Shown here in pieces: positions 12,001 through 52,256 of a stretch of DNA of 64,000 nt. Made by a program: the position numbers and the translations under genes. The number at the start of each line of letters is the position of its first letter. Within the stretch, counting starts at the first letter, position 1. Under the pieces are notes generated by a model. It was given only the letters and a program-made list of their open reading frames with translations. It did no database searches and had not been told where the DNA came from. The stretch is from Panopea generosa (taxonomy: Eukaryota > Mollusca > Bivalvia > Adapedonta > Hiatellidae): contig CM055907.1 of the NCBI GenBank assembly GCA_029582155.1, forward strand, positions 8,650,001-8,714,000, given 5' to 3'.

Positions 12001-12500
12001 NNNNNNNNNNNNNNNNNNNNNNNNNNNNNNNNNNNNNNNNNNNNNNNNNNNNNNNNNNNNNNNNNNNNNNNNNNNNNNNNNNNNNNNNNNNNNNNNNNNN
12101 NNNNNNNNNNNNNNNNNNNNNNNNNNNNNNNNNNNNNNNNNNNNNNNNNNNNNNNNNNNNNNNNNNNNNNNNNNNNNNNNNNNNNNNNNNNNNNNNNNNN
12201 NNNNNNNNNNNNNNNNNNNNNNNNNNNNNNNNNNNNNNNNNNNNNNNNNNNNNNNNNNNNNNNNNNNNNNNNNNNNNNNNNNNNNNNNNNNNNNNNNNNN
12301 NNNNNNNNNNNNNNNNNNNNNNNNNNNNNNNNNNNNNNNNNNNNNNNNNNNNNNNNNNNNNNNNNNNNNNNNNNNNNNNNNNNNNNNNNNNNNNNNNNNN
12401 NNNNNNNNNNNNNNNNNNNNNNNNNNNNNNNNNNNNNNNNNNNNNNNNNNNNNNNNNNNNNNNNNNNNNNNNNNNNNNNNNNNNNNNNNNNNNNNNNNNN
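12001..12500. other. assembly gap, 500 N
   Basis: This is a run of exactly 500 N, the usual placeholder for a gap of unknown size. The reading frames that cross it are meaningless. Confidence 1.
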
Positions 12501-14372
12501 AGAATAAACAATCAACAAATACCATAATCAAGATAAACACACAGACTGAATGACCACATGAGCATAAACAATCAAAACATACTATAATTAAGATAAACAC
12601 AACATAAACACACAGACTGATGACCACACCATCATGAACAATCACTGTTTACCATAATCAAGATAAACACAACATAAACACACACACTGAGTGACCACAA
12701 CATCATGAACATTCAACGCATACCATAATCAAGATAAACACAACAAAAACACACAAACTGAGTGACCACATGAGCATAAACAATCAACACATACCATAAT
12801 CAAGAAAAACACAACATAAACATACAGAGTGAGTGACCACAACATCATGAACAGTCAAGGCATACCATAATCAAGATAAACACACCATAAACACACATAC
12901 TGAGTGACCACAACATCATAAACAATCAAGAAATACCATAATCAACATAAACACAATATAAACACACAAACTGAGTGACCACATGAATGAGCATAACCAA
13001 TCAGCACAAACCATAATAAAGGTAAATATAACACAAACACACAGACTGAGTGACCACATGAGCACGAACAATTAACACATACCATAATCAAGGTAAATGC
13101 AGCACAAACACAAAGACTGAGTGACCACATGAGCGTGTACACTCAAAACATTGCATAATCAAGGTAAATACAATTCCAACACACAGACTAAGTGACCACA
13201 TGAGCATAAACAATCAACACATACTATATTCAAGATAAATACAACATAAACACAAAGACTGATTGACCGCATGAGCGTAAACAATCAACACATACCATAA
13301 TCAAGGTAAATACATCACAAACACACAGACTGAGTGACCACATGAACATAAACAATTAACACATACCATAATCAAGGTAAATACATCACAAACACACAGA
13401 CTAAGTGACCATATGAGCATAAACAATCAACACATTCCACAATCAAGGTAAATACATCACAAACACACAGACTGAGTGACCAAAAGACCATAAACAACCA
13501 ACACATACCATATTCAAGATAAATACAACATAAACACAAAGATGAGTGACCGCATGAGAATAAGCAATCAACACATACCATAATCAAGGTAAATACATCA
13601 CAAACACACAGATTCAGTGACCACATGAACATTAACAATTAACACATACCATAATCAAGATAAATACAACACAAACACACAGATTTAGTGACCACATGAG
13701 CATAAACAATCAACACATTCCACAATTAAGGTAAATACAGCACAAACACACGGACTGAGTGACCAAAAGACCATAAACAACCAACACATACCATATTCAA
13801 GATAAATACAACAAAAACACACAGACTGAGTGACCACATGAGCGTAAAAAATCAACACATACCACAATCAAGATAAATACAACAAAAAAACACAGACTGA
13901 GTGACAACATGTGCATAAACAATCAACATGTACCATACTCAAGATAAATACAACATAGACACACAGACTGAGTGACCACATGACCATAAACAATCAACAC
14001 ATACCATAATTAAGATAAATACAACCTAAACACACAGAATGAGTGACCACATGAGCGAAAACAATCAACATTTACCATTTTCGAGATAAATACAACACAA
14101 ACACATAGACTGAGTGACCACATGAGCGTAAACAATCAACACATACCATAATCAAGATAAATACAACATAGACACACAGACTGAGTGACCACATGACCAT
14201 AAACAATCAACACATACCATAATCAAGATAAATACAACAAAAACACACAGACTGAGTGACCACATGAGCATAAACAACCAACACGTACTACAATTAAGAT
14301 AAATACAACACAAACACACAGACTGAGTGACCACATGAGCATAAACAACCAACACGTACTACAATTAAGATA
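12501..14372. repeat. 72-bp satellite array, about 26 copies
   Basis: The unit is about 72 bp and carries CAACACATACCATAATCAAG, AAACACACAGACTGAGTGAC and CACATGAGCATAAACAAT. A distinctive block with ACCAAAAGACCATAAACAAC recurs at about 13480 and 13765, suggesting a four-unit higher-order repeat of about 288 bp. The array begins directly at the gap edge, so its left end is not sequenced. A two-copy piece in reverse orientation stands at the second gap (49455). Confidence 0.96.
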
Positions 14373-15654
14373 TATAGATGCGCTTCTTCAAAAAGACAGT
14401 AACAAAGCCATCACTGAGGAGCTTAAACCAACCAATTACTATGAAAATTTTACATTGTGCTTTATAGTTTAACTTATGTTTTAAATTGGAAACAAACTTC
14501 AATCTTTATGTTCATTTCTAACAATTTTAACAAATCGTCTGTTAAAAACAAAAACATGGTGTCTACCTAAATTTCCGAAATTATGGTTTTCAAATTCTTA
14601 GTATGATATCTTGTAAATACATATTGTCTCAAAATGTCAGCTTCATATCTTAATTAGTTTTGAAGATATTGATTATAGATCAAACCTTGCATCTGAAATC
14701 AATCCGATTTCCACCTACCAAAATCTTGTAGATGTAGATACTATATATTTTTGTCATTTATGCAACACATTTGCATGCCAGAGTATATCACCTGTGCATA
14801 CAATATTTTGGTTTTTAACTACCAGAAAGAATTCGGTAAAAAACCGAGAGACAGAACATGGTATATGATTATGACAGGTTACAGCTTTAACATGTGACAA
14901 CTCTAATCATCTCTACCATTTTGCTAAACCTAACATCTGGAGATACACATGTCTACTAGTAAATAAATACAAGCAATATTCAGCCATACCCTGGTATTAA
15001 ACAACAGAATTGTATGGTTGTGTGAGAAGTAGTGAAAACGTCTGGTGTGGTAAAAACCAGTCCATATTGTTTGTAAATGAAACATTTTTAAAACAGGTAT
15101 TTGACCAAAGAAGTGCAAATTGGTGTTGATAACCTGGTATATCAGATTTCATCTGACTTATTGTGTTGATGATAAGCAACGGTATTAACACAATCTAGAA
15201 AAATTTAAAAAGTGACACAAAATATTGAAATTTAAAGGTATGTAATTTTATGCATCACTCATTATTATAGATAAATGCAATTAGATTAGTATTTCTTGTA
15301 CTTGAAATAGATATTAAAAATATATATACCAAAATTTCAATATTTATTCCTGTATATGTCAATTAATTTAGTTAATTCATAAATTAAAATTGTACTTATA
15401 CTGAATAATTATATTAATCATTATTATGGTCGCCGTAACACATTTTGCTGTTATCGTGCATTTGTTCATATTATAGAAGAACGATAAATGGTGAGTTTAA
15501 AATACAAAATTATTATCAAAAAATTTTTTTCTGCATGTAGCCAGCTGATAATGATAACAAACTTCATACCTTTGCCACACAGATAGAACAGTTTTTGGTT
15601 GAAAATGAAAGCATATCTGGAAATGAAATAATTGCTGTAACAAAATACAAATTA
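14373..15654. other. AT-rich intergenic sequence
   Basis: I see no gene, transposon end or repeat array here. Short open frames at 14930-15191 (-) have no recognisable features. Confidence 0.5.
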
Positions 15655-17250
15655 ATGTAACGAAATAACAACCATAAAAGAGAAGTTTGATATTGTAGTT
15701 GATGTTATCAAGAAAAATGAGTGTAACGATATAACAACCATAAAAGAGAAGTTGAATATTGTCAGTGTTGTCACAGATGAAAATGAGTGTAACGATATAC
15801 CAACCATAAAAGAGCGTTTGGATATTGCACGTGTTGTCACAGAGAAAAATGAGTGTAACGATATAACAACCATAAAAGAGAAGTTGGATATTGCAAGTAT
15901 TGTTACAGAGGAAAATGAGTGTAACGATATAACAACCATAAAAGAGAAGTTGGATATTGCAAGTATTGTTACAGAGGAAAATGAGTGTAACGATATAACA
16001 ACCATAAAAGAGAAGTTATATATTGTAAGTGCTGTCATAGAGGAAAATGTGTGTAACGATATAACAACCATAAAAGAGAAGTTGGATATTGTAAGTGCTG
16101 TCACAGAGGATAATGAGTGTAACGATATAACAACCATAAAAGAGAAATTGGATAGTGTAAGTGTTGTAACAGAAGAAAATGAGTGAAACGATAAAACAAC
16201 CAAAATAGAGAAGTTGGATATTGCAAGTGCTGTCACAGAGGAAAATGATTGTAACGATAAAACAACCATAAAAGAGAAGTTTGATATTGTAAGTGCTGTC
16301 ACAGAGGAAAATGGGTGTAACGATATAACAACCATAAAAGAGAAGTTGGATATTGTAAGTGCTGTCATAGAGGAAAATGTGTGTAACGATATAACAACCA
16401 TAAAAATGAAGTTGGATATTGTAAATGCTGTCACAGAGGAAAATGGGTGTAACGATATAACAACCATAAAAGAGAAGAATGATATTGTAAGTGTAATAAC
16501 AGAGGAAAATGAGTGTAATGATATAACAATCATTAAAGAGAAGTTGGATATTATAAGTGCTGTCATAGAGGAAAATGAGTGTAACGATATAACAACGATG
16601 TATATCGTAAGTGATTTACAGAGGAAAATGAGTGTAATGATATAACAACCATAAAAGAGAAGATGGATATTGTAATTGCTGTCACAGAGGCAAATGAGTG
16701 TAACGGTGTAACAGCCATAAGAGTAGTTGGATATGTAAGTGCTGTCACAGAACAAAATGAGTGTAACAATATACAACCATAAAAGAGAAGTTGGAATTGT
16801 AAGTGCTGTCACAGAACAAAATGAGTGTAACAATATGACAACCATAAAAGAGAAGTTGGAAATTGTAAGTGCTGTCACAGAAGAAAATGAGTGTAACGCT
16901 ATAACAACCATATAAGAGAAGTTGGATATTGTAAATGCTGTCACAGAGAAAAATGAGTGCAACGATATAACAAACATAAAAGAGAGGTTGGATATTGTAA
17001 GTGATGTCACCAAGGAAAACGAACGTGATGATACAACAACCGTAAATGAGAAATCGGATAATGTTTGTACTGTCACAGAGGAAAATAAATGTTATGATGC
17101 AACAACCGTGAAAGAGAAGACGGGTTTTTAAAGGCTATCACAGAGGAAAACGAACTTGATGATACAACCATTAAAGAAAAGTCGCATAATGTAATACTGT
17201 CACAGAGGAAAACTAATGTAACAACACAACAACCATAAAAGAGAAGTATA
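15655..17250. repeat. 66-bp minisatellite, open on both strands
   Basis: About 24 copies of a 66-bp unit (22 codons) are present. On the plus strand the unit encodes a charged repeat, NDITTIKEKLDIVSAVTEEN-EC. This frame is open at 15752-16186 and 16214-16645 and is broken by a TGA at about 16184 and by later indels. On the minus strand the same DNA is open for 474 codons (15652-17076) as a hydrophobic Ser/Val/Phe repeat, SLHSFSSVTALTISNFSFMV. Because the unit length is a multiple of three, one lucky frame stays open in every copy, so neither frame is strong evidence of a protein. The plus frame has the more protein-like composition and is followed by other coding-like sequence. Confidence 0.93.
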
Positions 17251-17300
17251 TCACAGAGGTAAACTAAACTGCTAGAAACACAATGGAAAGTGAACTTGTA

Positions 17301-18275
17301 GATATAAGTGATAGTAAGAAACACTAAAATCCAAAGCGAATGCCTACAAGAAACAAAAAATACATTTCAAATTCTAATTAAGTGTACCAACCGGTACATT
17401 CCACATAATGAAAGTGATGCTGTAACATTTGCCCCGAACAAAAACACAAGGATAGCAGGATTGCAAGGCAGAGTAGCAAAGTTCACACCGGTACCTAACA
17501 ATCAGTTATGTATACACCATGTTCACTAGTAAATGTGATGTATTGCATAAACAAATCGTGTTGTTATATCTTGTATATATATGGTGCAGATGACAACAGC
17601 GCAGCATATTAGTTTTGATCAGAAATCAAAATTTGGAATCTTCAGTTGAACACATAATTCTATATTCAGGTGTATACCCTAGGCAAAGCAGAAATCTGAT
17701 CACGGCAACACGTATGTATATATTTCTGAACCCCCCCCCCCCCCCCCAACAAAAAAACAACAAAAAAAACCCAAAAAAAAACACCAAACAACATCTAACA
17801 TCAAAATAAATAACCATAAATGTCTTCGAGAGTGGCATAATGCACATGATGTGCGATTGTTTGTACGCAGCAATGAAAGTAAAAAAAGCCAAAATCAAAT
17901 ATCTTCGTAACAAGCCAGTGGGACACTGTGGTATCTATGGCACAAAAGTCCTTACTATGTAGTGACCCCGAAACATAAGGACTTCAAAATGTCAGATATA
18001 AAACAACCAGAACAACAACACGGAAAATTGGCAAAAAACAAAATGAACCAGCATAAAGTGGGTGCGAATCATAAAAGATGACCCAGATATGTGCTTCTTC
18101 AAATACGGATTTTGATGAATAAAGGGAATATCAGAAGTGAAGACGATGCAATATAGTCTAAAGAACAACTGCTGTATTTGTACAAAGCAAATTACAAATA
18201 TCAAGTGCCAAGAAAAAGGACACGATTGCTTTGTGAAAGAATGGTGGAATCCATCAGAATTCAACGAGTACTGAA
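17301..18275 (+). pseudogene. decayed coding-like sequence, family not recognised
   Basis: Several plus-strand stretches look protein-coding but lie in different frames with stops between them. 17308-17529 contains NTRIAGLQGRVAKFTPVP. 17824-17964 contains KIKYLRNKPVGHCGIYG. 18168-18275 contains NCCICTKQ and KCQEKGHDCF, then ends EWWNPSEFNEY-stop; its CxxC and further Cys/His residues resemble a zinc-binding segment. A run of 17 C and A-rich sequence at 17731-17800 separates the first two parts. It may be a broken transposase (hAT-like is one possibility) or the 3' part of a dead gene that began in the 66-bp array. I cannot name it. Confidence 0.35.
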
Positions 18276-19565
18276 ACTTAAAAATGTCCCATGTAACAGC
18301 ATATATCTATATACAGATAATGGTAGAAGACAAGACAGTTTAACAGTGATATAAAACATGTTCAATTAAATGTTCAGTTTTCATGTACTTAAAAATACTA
18401 AACTTAATGTCTTAGTATTTAAACTGTTTGAAATTAGAAATGACCACGGTGTATAGGAAAAAGATTATGATGATATCATGACCATGAATTGCAAAAAGGC
18501 ACGATTTCAGGTCTGATAGTAACACTATGTAATGGTATGTAAAATATGTGTATAATAAATGTGTAATATTTTATTTCGTCATTTAAAGAAAACATGTCTA
18601 AAGTCTTATTACGAGAAATATAATCACATTATGGTGAAAAATTTATTTTAATTGTTTATGCATCTGAATGACTTTATCATGATTATAAATGTTATTAACC
18701 CACAAGATAACATGTTTTGGTTTAAAAAGCCTCAGTATTACTACGACTTATATTACAACAAGAACAGCATATGGCAATTTACAATGTTATGTCCTTTATC
18801 TTATTAGATTTTTGTTATCAAATGGTATTGCCATACATTGTATCCATGCTATTATATAGCAAAATAAGAATAATATTTAACTCTTGCTTTTGTTAATGCC
18901 AAAATATGTTTTGGTTAATACAATATTTTGAATCTCCATTCACATACAATTTGTTTTCATGTCCTTAAAGCTAAAGACTGTTATAGGTATATACTAGGTT
19001 CTGGCATAAATACTTTCAGAAATATCTGTTTTTCACATGTGCTAAATACAAGCATCTATAGATACCAGGGTAAGGTTAGCTGAAATAAAGAACACTTTTC
19101 ATTTTGCTCAAAAACCAGAACATCTTATCGGAAGATAAGATGTTGAACCTATACATAAATACTGCCTTTTTAACTAAATTTATTCTGCCAAAAACCAAAA
19201 TAGCCTATATGTCATCATTTGAAGAACCAATAATTTGAAACATATGTATATTACTAAAGCATGTATCGATGAGTCAAATTGCTAAGAATTTTATGTAAAT
19301 ATGATTTTTTTAACATTTGACAACGTTTTTTCATGTTCCTGAACAATTTCAAAAAACGTAGATACCAGGTTCTGTTTTTTTAACAGACGAATCATTTTTA
19401 ACGAACTATTGCCTAGAGTATGATGTAAATCCTTTTACAATTCACAAATCATCTTTACTTTCGTAACTATTTAACTATCAATATCATTTTTGTTTGTAAG
19501 AATAAAAATGAAAACACCCTGTTTGTTATGTATAACTTAAAGGCGAATAAAGTACTAATTGACTG
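18276..19565. other. AT-rich sequence, includes the 3' flank of the GABA-B-like gene
   Basis: No coding sequence is supported. The part next to 19565 should contain the 3' UTR of the minus-strand receptor gene, but I could not fix a polyadenylation site. Confidence 0.5.
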
Positions 19566-46972
<27,407 letters not shown>

Positions 46973-47419
46973 CTACAATCGTCATATTATATATTTAAAC
47001 GTCTTCTAAATAAAGTCAATATAATTCAAGAGTTGAATTCTTATAAACGGTTGGTATGACATCGCAATAACGTGGGTCTCTTCTTTGCTTAATATGTTAT
47101 TTTAAAAGTTTGTAGTATTGATCAAAAAGAACACATACATATATATTCTAAAGAAACTTATGCTGGTCACTGTACTGTTTCATCATTAATGAGTCACTTA
47201 ATTCATTTAATGTATCAATGTTCAAACATTTGTCTAAGTTGAGTATCTACGAAACAAGAGATTGCTCGGTCTAATATTAATATTGTATTTGTGCTATGTA
47301 ACTGATTAAGAACTGATGTAAATATTTTGAGAGAGCTACATAATCAGTTGAGATTATATATTTCTGTTTAAACTAATTTATTTTAACTCGATTGCGAAAA
47401 AAGCTTATAGTTTATTTGA
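46973..47419. other. sequence upstream of the first visible receptor exon
   Basis: I searched the minus strand here for a signal peptide or the start of the flytrap domain and found none. Confidence 0.5.
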
Positions 47420-47566
47420 ACCGCCCTCGAGTCCACTTCCTTGGTAGAACCAGTCCTAGTTTGTTATTTTATGACAGACATCGGGCCAAGCGGGGGATCG
47501 AACCCGCAACCTCTGCCGTGAGCTGCCAACACTCTATCCATTACATTACTGGTCACTTCAGTTCTT
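47420..47566 (-). mobile_element. tRNA-derived SINE
   Basis: The minus strand reads GTAATGGATAGAGTGTTGGC (A-box region) and later GCGGGTTCGATCCCCCGC (B box within a T-stem-like palindrome). It is closely related to the copy at 60855-60975. Confidence 0.75.
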
Positions 47567-48485
47567 AGTTTTGATTAACAAAACAATATTTTATAAAAGT
47601 ATTACGGTTATTATTTATTCTAGAAATAATATTACTACTACGTTCGTCACTGTATTACAACAAGACAATATTTTAATGGAGCAGTGCGATTTCGATTCAC
47701 ATGCCGACCTTTTAGCTTCTGTTTCGACAGAATGCGATGTGTTGTAGGAGTAAGTTAAATACGATTTGTCGAAGCTACTTTCATTTGCAAATGTCACTTT
47801 TTACTTTAACTGTCATTTAATATCCTTGGATGTCATTTTGATTTTATCATCGTATTCAATATTGGCATCAGTTGCTATAAATATAATTAGGGGGTGTTAG
47901 GAATAACATTTATTGATTTTTTTAACATCAGTCATACATTTTACTATTCCATTAGAATTCATTATAATTTACCTTAGTTTATATTAACTCCTTATTTGCA
48001 ATTGACATTTTCTCACTTTATGTTCATGTATTGACTCGAATCTATGAGACAAATAGCTAATTTGTTTTTCATTTTTAAATACTGTGTTTGGTTCTTGTTT
48101 ATAACGACATGCCATGTTAAACAAGCGCCTAATGTATGTGCACTAGCGTCAGAGTAAAGAATATAGGGTTTGACGTGTCGGGATACCTTAATAAAAGTAA
48201 TATTGACACCTTGGTTTTCAATGTTTCATATGATTTTTACATGCATGCATGTGTCCAACGGGACTTTGCTAACACAATTAATGGCTCAACTTTTTTCTAG
48301 AAAACGTGGTATGAATCATCGATAGTAACAACACATACCAATGGAACTTCTTACTTCCTTAACATAATTTGGTATAACGTTTTCATAACCTCTACATTTC
48401 ATGTTCATTGATAACACATCCAATGTAATTTATTTCTTCCTTGAGAAAGTCATCTGTCTTTAATTTTAAATTAAGCTTATTAACC
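47567..48485. other. unremarkable sequence
   Basis: AT-rich DNA with no supported gene. The minus-strand frame at 47615-47797 shows no family features. Confidence 0.5.
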
Positions 48486-48890
48486 TTAATCTACCGAATA
48501 CGTTTTGAATATGCTCAAATGTTCTTCAGATGTAGAAGAGCACACATTAATATCGTATATGTAATTTATAGCAAAATCATTGAAACCTTTGATGTCTTCT
48601 GTCATTAATTCGAAAAATACATCTGGAGCACATTTTATTACAAATGACATGGCATTACATTGAAATAAACCAGCATGACAAGTGAATGCATTTGTTCTTG
48701 CTGCATTTAATTTGGCGAAAACCTGCGCTAAAATCAAGACTTGTAAACTATTATGCTTTTCCTAGCAAAGCTAACATGCAATCTATATGTGGCAAATGCT
48801 TAATGTTTGGTGCAGTTATTTCATTTAGTTCTATGTAATCAACACAGAATGTGAATTATCCGTTTTAAGAAAAATAACGATGGGAAAACT
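48486..48890 (-). pseudogene. Ty3/gypsy-like reverse transcriptase remnant
   Basis: The minus strand reads FCVDYIELNEITAPNIKHLP and HIDCMLALLGKA. In another frame it continues NAFTCHAGLFQCNAMSF, APDVFFELMTEDIKG and NYIYDINVCSSTSEEHL. This follows the order of gypsy reverse transcriptases (CVDYRxLN...LPxID; F.CH.GL..F..MPFG; YLDDI; EEH). The catalytic YxDD has become YIYD, and there is at least one frame change, so it is inactive. It runs up to the second gap. Confidence 0.82.
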
Positions 48891-48954
48891 TACAGTGATA
48901 TTGATTCAGATATAATTTTAGCATCTGACATTTCATGTCCTGCTTGTTTAATAA

Positions 48955-49454
48955 NNNNNNNNNNNNNNNNNNNNNNNNNNNNNNNNNNNNNNNNNNNNNN
49001 NNNNNNNNNNNNNNNNNNNNNNNNNNNNNNNNNNNNNNNNNNNNNNNNNNNNNNNNNNNNNNNNNNNNNNNNNNNNNNNNNNNNNNNNNNNNNNNNNNNN
49101 NNNNNNNNNNNNNNNNNNNNNNNNNNNNNNNNNNNNNNNNNNNNNNNNNNNNNNNNNNNNNNNNNNNNNNNNNNNNNNNNNNNNNNNNNNNNNNNNNNNN
49201 NNNNNNNNNNNNNNNNNNNNNNNNNNNNNNNNNNNNNNNNNNNNNNNNNNNNNNNNNNNNNNNNNNNNNNNNNNNNNNNNNNNNNNNNNNNNNNNNNNNN
49301 NNNNNNNNNNNNNNNNNNNNNNNNNNNNNNNNNNNNNNNNNNNNNNNNNNNNNNNNNNNNNNNNNNNNNNNNNNNNNNNNNNNNNNNNNNNNNNNNNNNN
49401 NNNNNNNNNNNNNNNNNNNNNNNNNNNNNNNNNNNNNNNNNNNNNNNNNNNNNN
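48955..49454. other. assembly gap, 500 N
   Basis: A second run of exactly 500 N, of unknown true size. The missing 5' exons of the receptor gene could lie here or, if the contig is reversed, beyond the first gap. Confidence 1.
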
Positions 49455-49560
49455 TATCTTGATTATGGTATTTGTTGATTGTTTATTCTCAGGTGGTCAC
49501 TCAGTCTGTGTGTTTATGTCGTATTTATCTTGATTATGGTATATGTTGATTGTTTATAAT
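49455..49560. repeat. 72-bp satellite, reverse orientation, about 1.5 copies
   Basis: This is the reverse complement of the 12501-14372 satellite. Bases 49455-49489 are identical to the reverse complement of 12501-12535, including the variants ATTTGTTG and TTTATTCT that no other unit of the main array shares. Confidence 0.95.
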
Positions 49561-50274
49561 GTTGTGATGGCTTCGTCTCCTGCTGGATATATTATTTGTT
49601 TTTTTTTATGACAGAATAACGCAAACTTTACTATTCTAAAATCGAAATGGAGCTTTGCTAGTAAGCAATACAAGAATGAATTTCAAATTTGTCTTTGGAG
49701 CATATTGTATATGAGACTTGAACTATTTACATGCAGGCAGCGTCGAGAGCAATGATGGCAACGCACAAAGACTTTTTGAATGATGTTGTGTTTAAAACTT
49801 CGCAAGGTGTATCGCAACATTTGAAATATATTTAAACATACAGTTGTTTTTGTGATCCGAAAAATCTCAACATCTTCCTTAATTATCATTATCAAACACA
49901 ACAGATGGATATGTCTTAGCTGTTAAGTGTCTATTGGTAAAAAAGAAAACCGTCCTATATGTGATTATGACAGCTAATAGTTTAATATTATACAAAATAA
50001 GTTTTATATGAACAATATCTAGGGTAACATCATCTTGTAATATATATATATAGCCTAAATAGCACGTGCTAAGTGCAAGGCTAGACTAGCCCAATATGAA
50101 CTAAAAATGTAGATAGACTTTGTTGCGCTAAGCCCACAAATGTCGGGTCAAAAAAACTATAAAAAAATATACTGTATGAATTGCTATTTTATATTTTTAG
50201 TTATTAATTAAATTTATTCAAGGACGGCATTCTGAGATGTGTATGGTATGTGTCACGTTTACATACTAAACAAA
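49561..50274. other. unremarkable intergenic sequence
   Basis: No gene, array or transposon end is recognised, apart from a short TA run at about 50040. Confidence 0.5.
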
Positions 50275-50445
50275 ACAGCTAACCCGCCACTTTTGTATAA
50301 CCAGTATTTCGTTAAACTATTGAGTAGCGTAATTAGAGTTTGTTAACGACATAAGCAGACATGTATGTATTAAATTTACATAGCGCAAAAGTCATTGATT
50401 AAATAAATTTCCGGTAAATAACATGTCAGGTGGCGGGTTAGCTGT
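50275..50445. mobile_element. possible small MITE with 16-bp terminal inverted repeats
   Basis: ACAGCTAACCCGCCAC at 50275-50290 and its exact reverse complement at 50430-50445 enclose 139 bp of AT-rich sequence. There is no coding capacity and no clear target duplication. Confidence 0.6.
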
Positions 50446-51028
50446 TCCGTACAGTATATTTGTTTACAAGCCTACTACTTAACACATGTAATAAATAATA
50501 GTTAATCTCAAAAATTGTTTTCCTATATACCAACCATTTCACTCACGAGTGGATCCGCTTTGCGTGCATGCAGTGATGGGAAGTGGGAGGACAACGCGAC
50601 AGGATAGATCCTGCTGATCTTTGTACCCATATAGCTTAAAATGGCAGGACGTGTGAGAAATAGCTGAATTCACGCACCCCTATGATATTTGTGAACAGCC
50701 TGCAATTGTTTATATCACCATTAGAACATAAGAATAAATAAGAATTACTAGTATATTCATTAAAGCGAATAAGGGTTTGCGAAAGCAAATCTATAGCCGT
50801 AGATATGATGTGAAGTAATTCACAGTTTTTTTTTATCTCTAGGCCTGTTCATAGGTTTAACTGTATTTCAAACCACAGGGCTACGGCACCTATCAAATAT
50901 CCCCTATACCACCAACCCAACTCCCATCCCCCAAAACGCTCTATAACGCCAACAAATGGTGAAAAATAAGAACATGTTTGTACTTGCGAATAAAGATTTC
51001 GTAAATGGGTAGATCTCGACCCAAATAT

Positions 51029-51579
51029 CAATTACCAAATATGATCAATAGTTGCTCCCCTTTATACTCCTTAACGATTACTGTTATATATAAATACACG
51101 TTATTAAAATGGCTGGAAAGAGAAATGCATTGGCTTTCCAACACAATGTTTTAACGAGAGTGTAACACTATTTGGTGTATTTTTAATCCGTTTCTTTGCC
51201 CGAGTGTGAATTGACAAGAACTTGACTGAGGTTTAAGTTTTACCTCTTTTCCCTATTTTAATAGACGTAAAGGGATTTTTTTTTTTATTCATATTGTTTT
51301 GCATATAGAGAGGTTCTGTTTTTATTGCAGGGATAGGTGGGGTCAATGGTTAAGCATACAGACAGGGGTGTTGTTGTTGTTTTTTGTGGGGGGAGGTTAG
51401 GGGTTTTGGGGGTGGTTTGCAATGTGCCGTACCCCTGTGAGACAAACATTCAACACAGGGAAGTTAACCAGTGTGAGTATTCATTTGTAAAGTAAAATAA
51501 GCAACAACACAATGTTCAAATACGTTGCCTTTATTTTGCAGCATAAAGGGGAGCAACTACTTATCATATTCGGTAATTG
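51029..51579. mobile_element. non-autonomous DNA transposon with 37-bp inverted repeats
   Basis: The left end, 51029-51065, reads CAATTACCAAATATGATCAA then TAGTTGCTCCCCTTTAT. The right end, 51543-51579, is its reverse complement with three differences. The 477-bp interior holds a poly-T run and a G-rich tract (51386-51417) but no protein. Confidence 0.75.
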
Positions 51580-51689
51580 GTTCAGAAAAGTTGCCTTTCA
51601 TTAATACTGTATATATATTTAAGCACTCCGTGACTTATATATGTATGTTTCTTCCAGGTTCTGTGATTTCACTTAACATCTAAACTGTA

Positions 51690-52256
51690 TCAAATATTAC
51701 TTCTTCTACGACATCCACTTCGATCAGTATAAACCATTATAACCACAATACATATTGCTTTTTCCACGACATCCACTTCGATCAGTAGAAACCATTATAG
51801 CCACAAAACATATTGCTTCTTCCGAGACATCTTATTCGATCAGTAGAAACCACCATAGCCACAATACATAATGCTTCTTCTACGACATCTACTTCGATAA
51901 ATAGAAACCATTATAGCCACAATACATATTGCTTCTTCCACGACATCTACTTCGATCAGTGGAAACCATTATAGCCACAATATATATTGCATATTCCACA
52001 TCTACTTCGATCAGTAAAATCCAATATAGCCACAATACATATTGCTTCTTCCACGACATCTACTTCGATCAGTGGAAACCATTATAGCCACAATATATAT
52101 TGCATATTCCACATCTACTTCGATCAGTAAAAACCAATATAGCCACAATACATATTGCTTCTTCCACGACATCTACTTCGATCAATAGAAACCATTATAG
52201 CCACAATACATATTGCATATTCCACGACATCTACGTCGATTAGTAGAAACCATGTT
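51690..52256. repeat. about 60-bp tandem repeat, roughly 10 copies
   Basis: The unit contains GCTTCTTCCACGACATCTAC, TTCGATCAGTAGAAACCATT and ATAGCCACAATACATATT. Some copies lack the middle of CTTCCACGACATC. Confidence 0.95.

Noticed and set aside
11934-12645. Long open frames across the first gap
   Set aside because: They consist of N-encoded residues; the flanking sequence is satellite.
15652-17076. 474-codon minus-strand frame as a membrane protein gene
   Set aside because: It is the reverse reading of a 66-bp array; the unit length keeps a frame open without selection, and there is no unique start or end.
47480-47560. Functional tRNA gene
   Set aside because: A and B boxes are present, but the acceptor and anticodon stems do not form, and related copies occur elsewhere; it is a SINE head.
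50540-50640. GC-richer minus-strand segment with acceptor- and donor-like ends, considered as an upstream receptor exon
   Set aside because: Its translation (ISRIYPVALSSHFPSL) does not resemble the start of a GABA-B flytrap domain.
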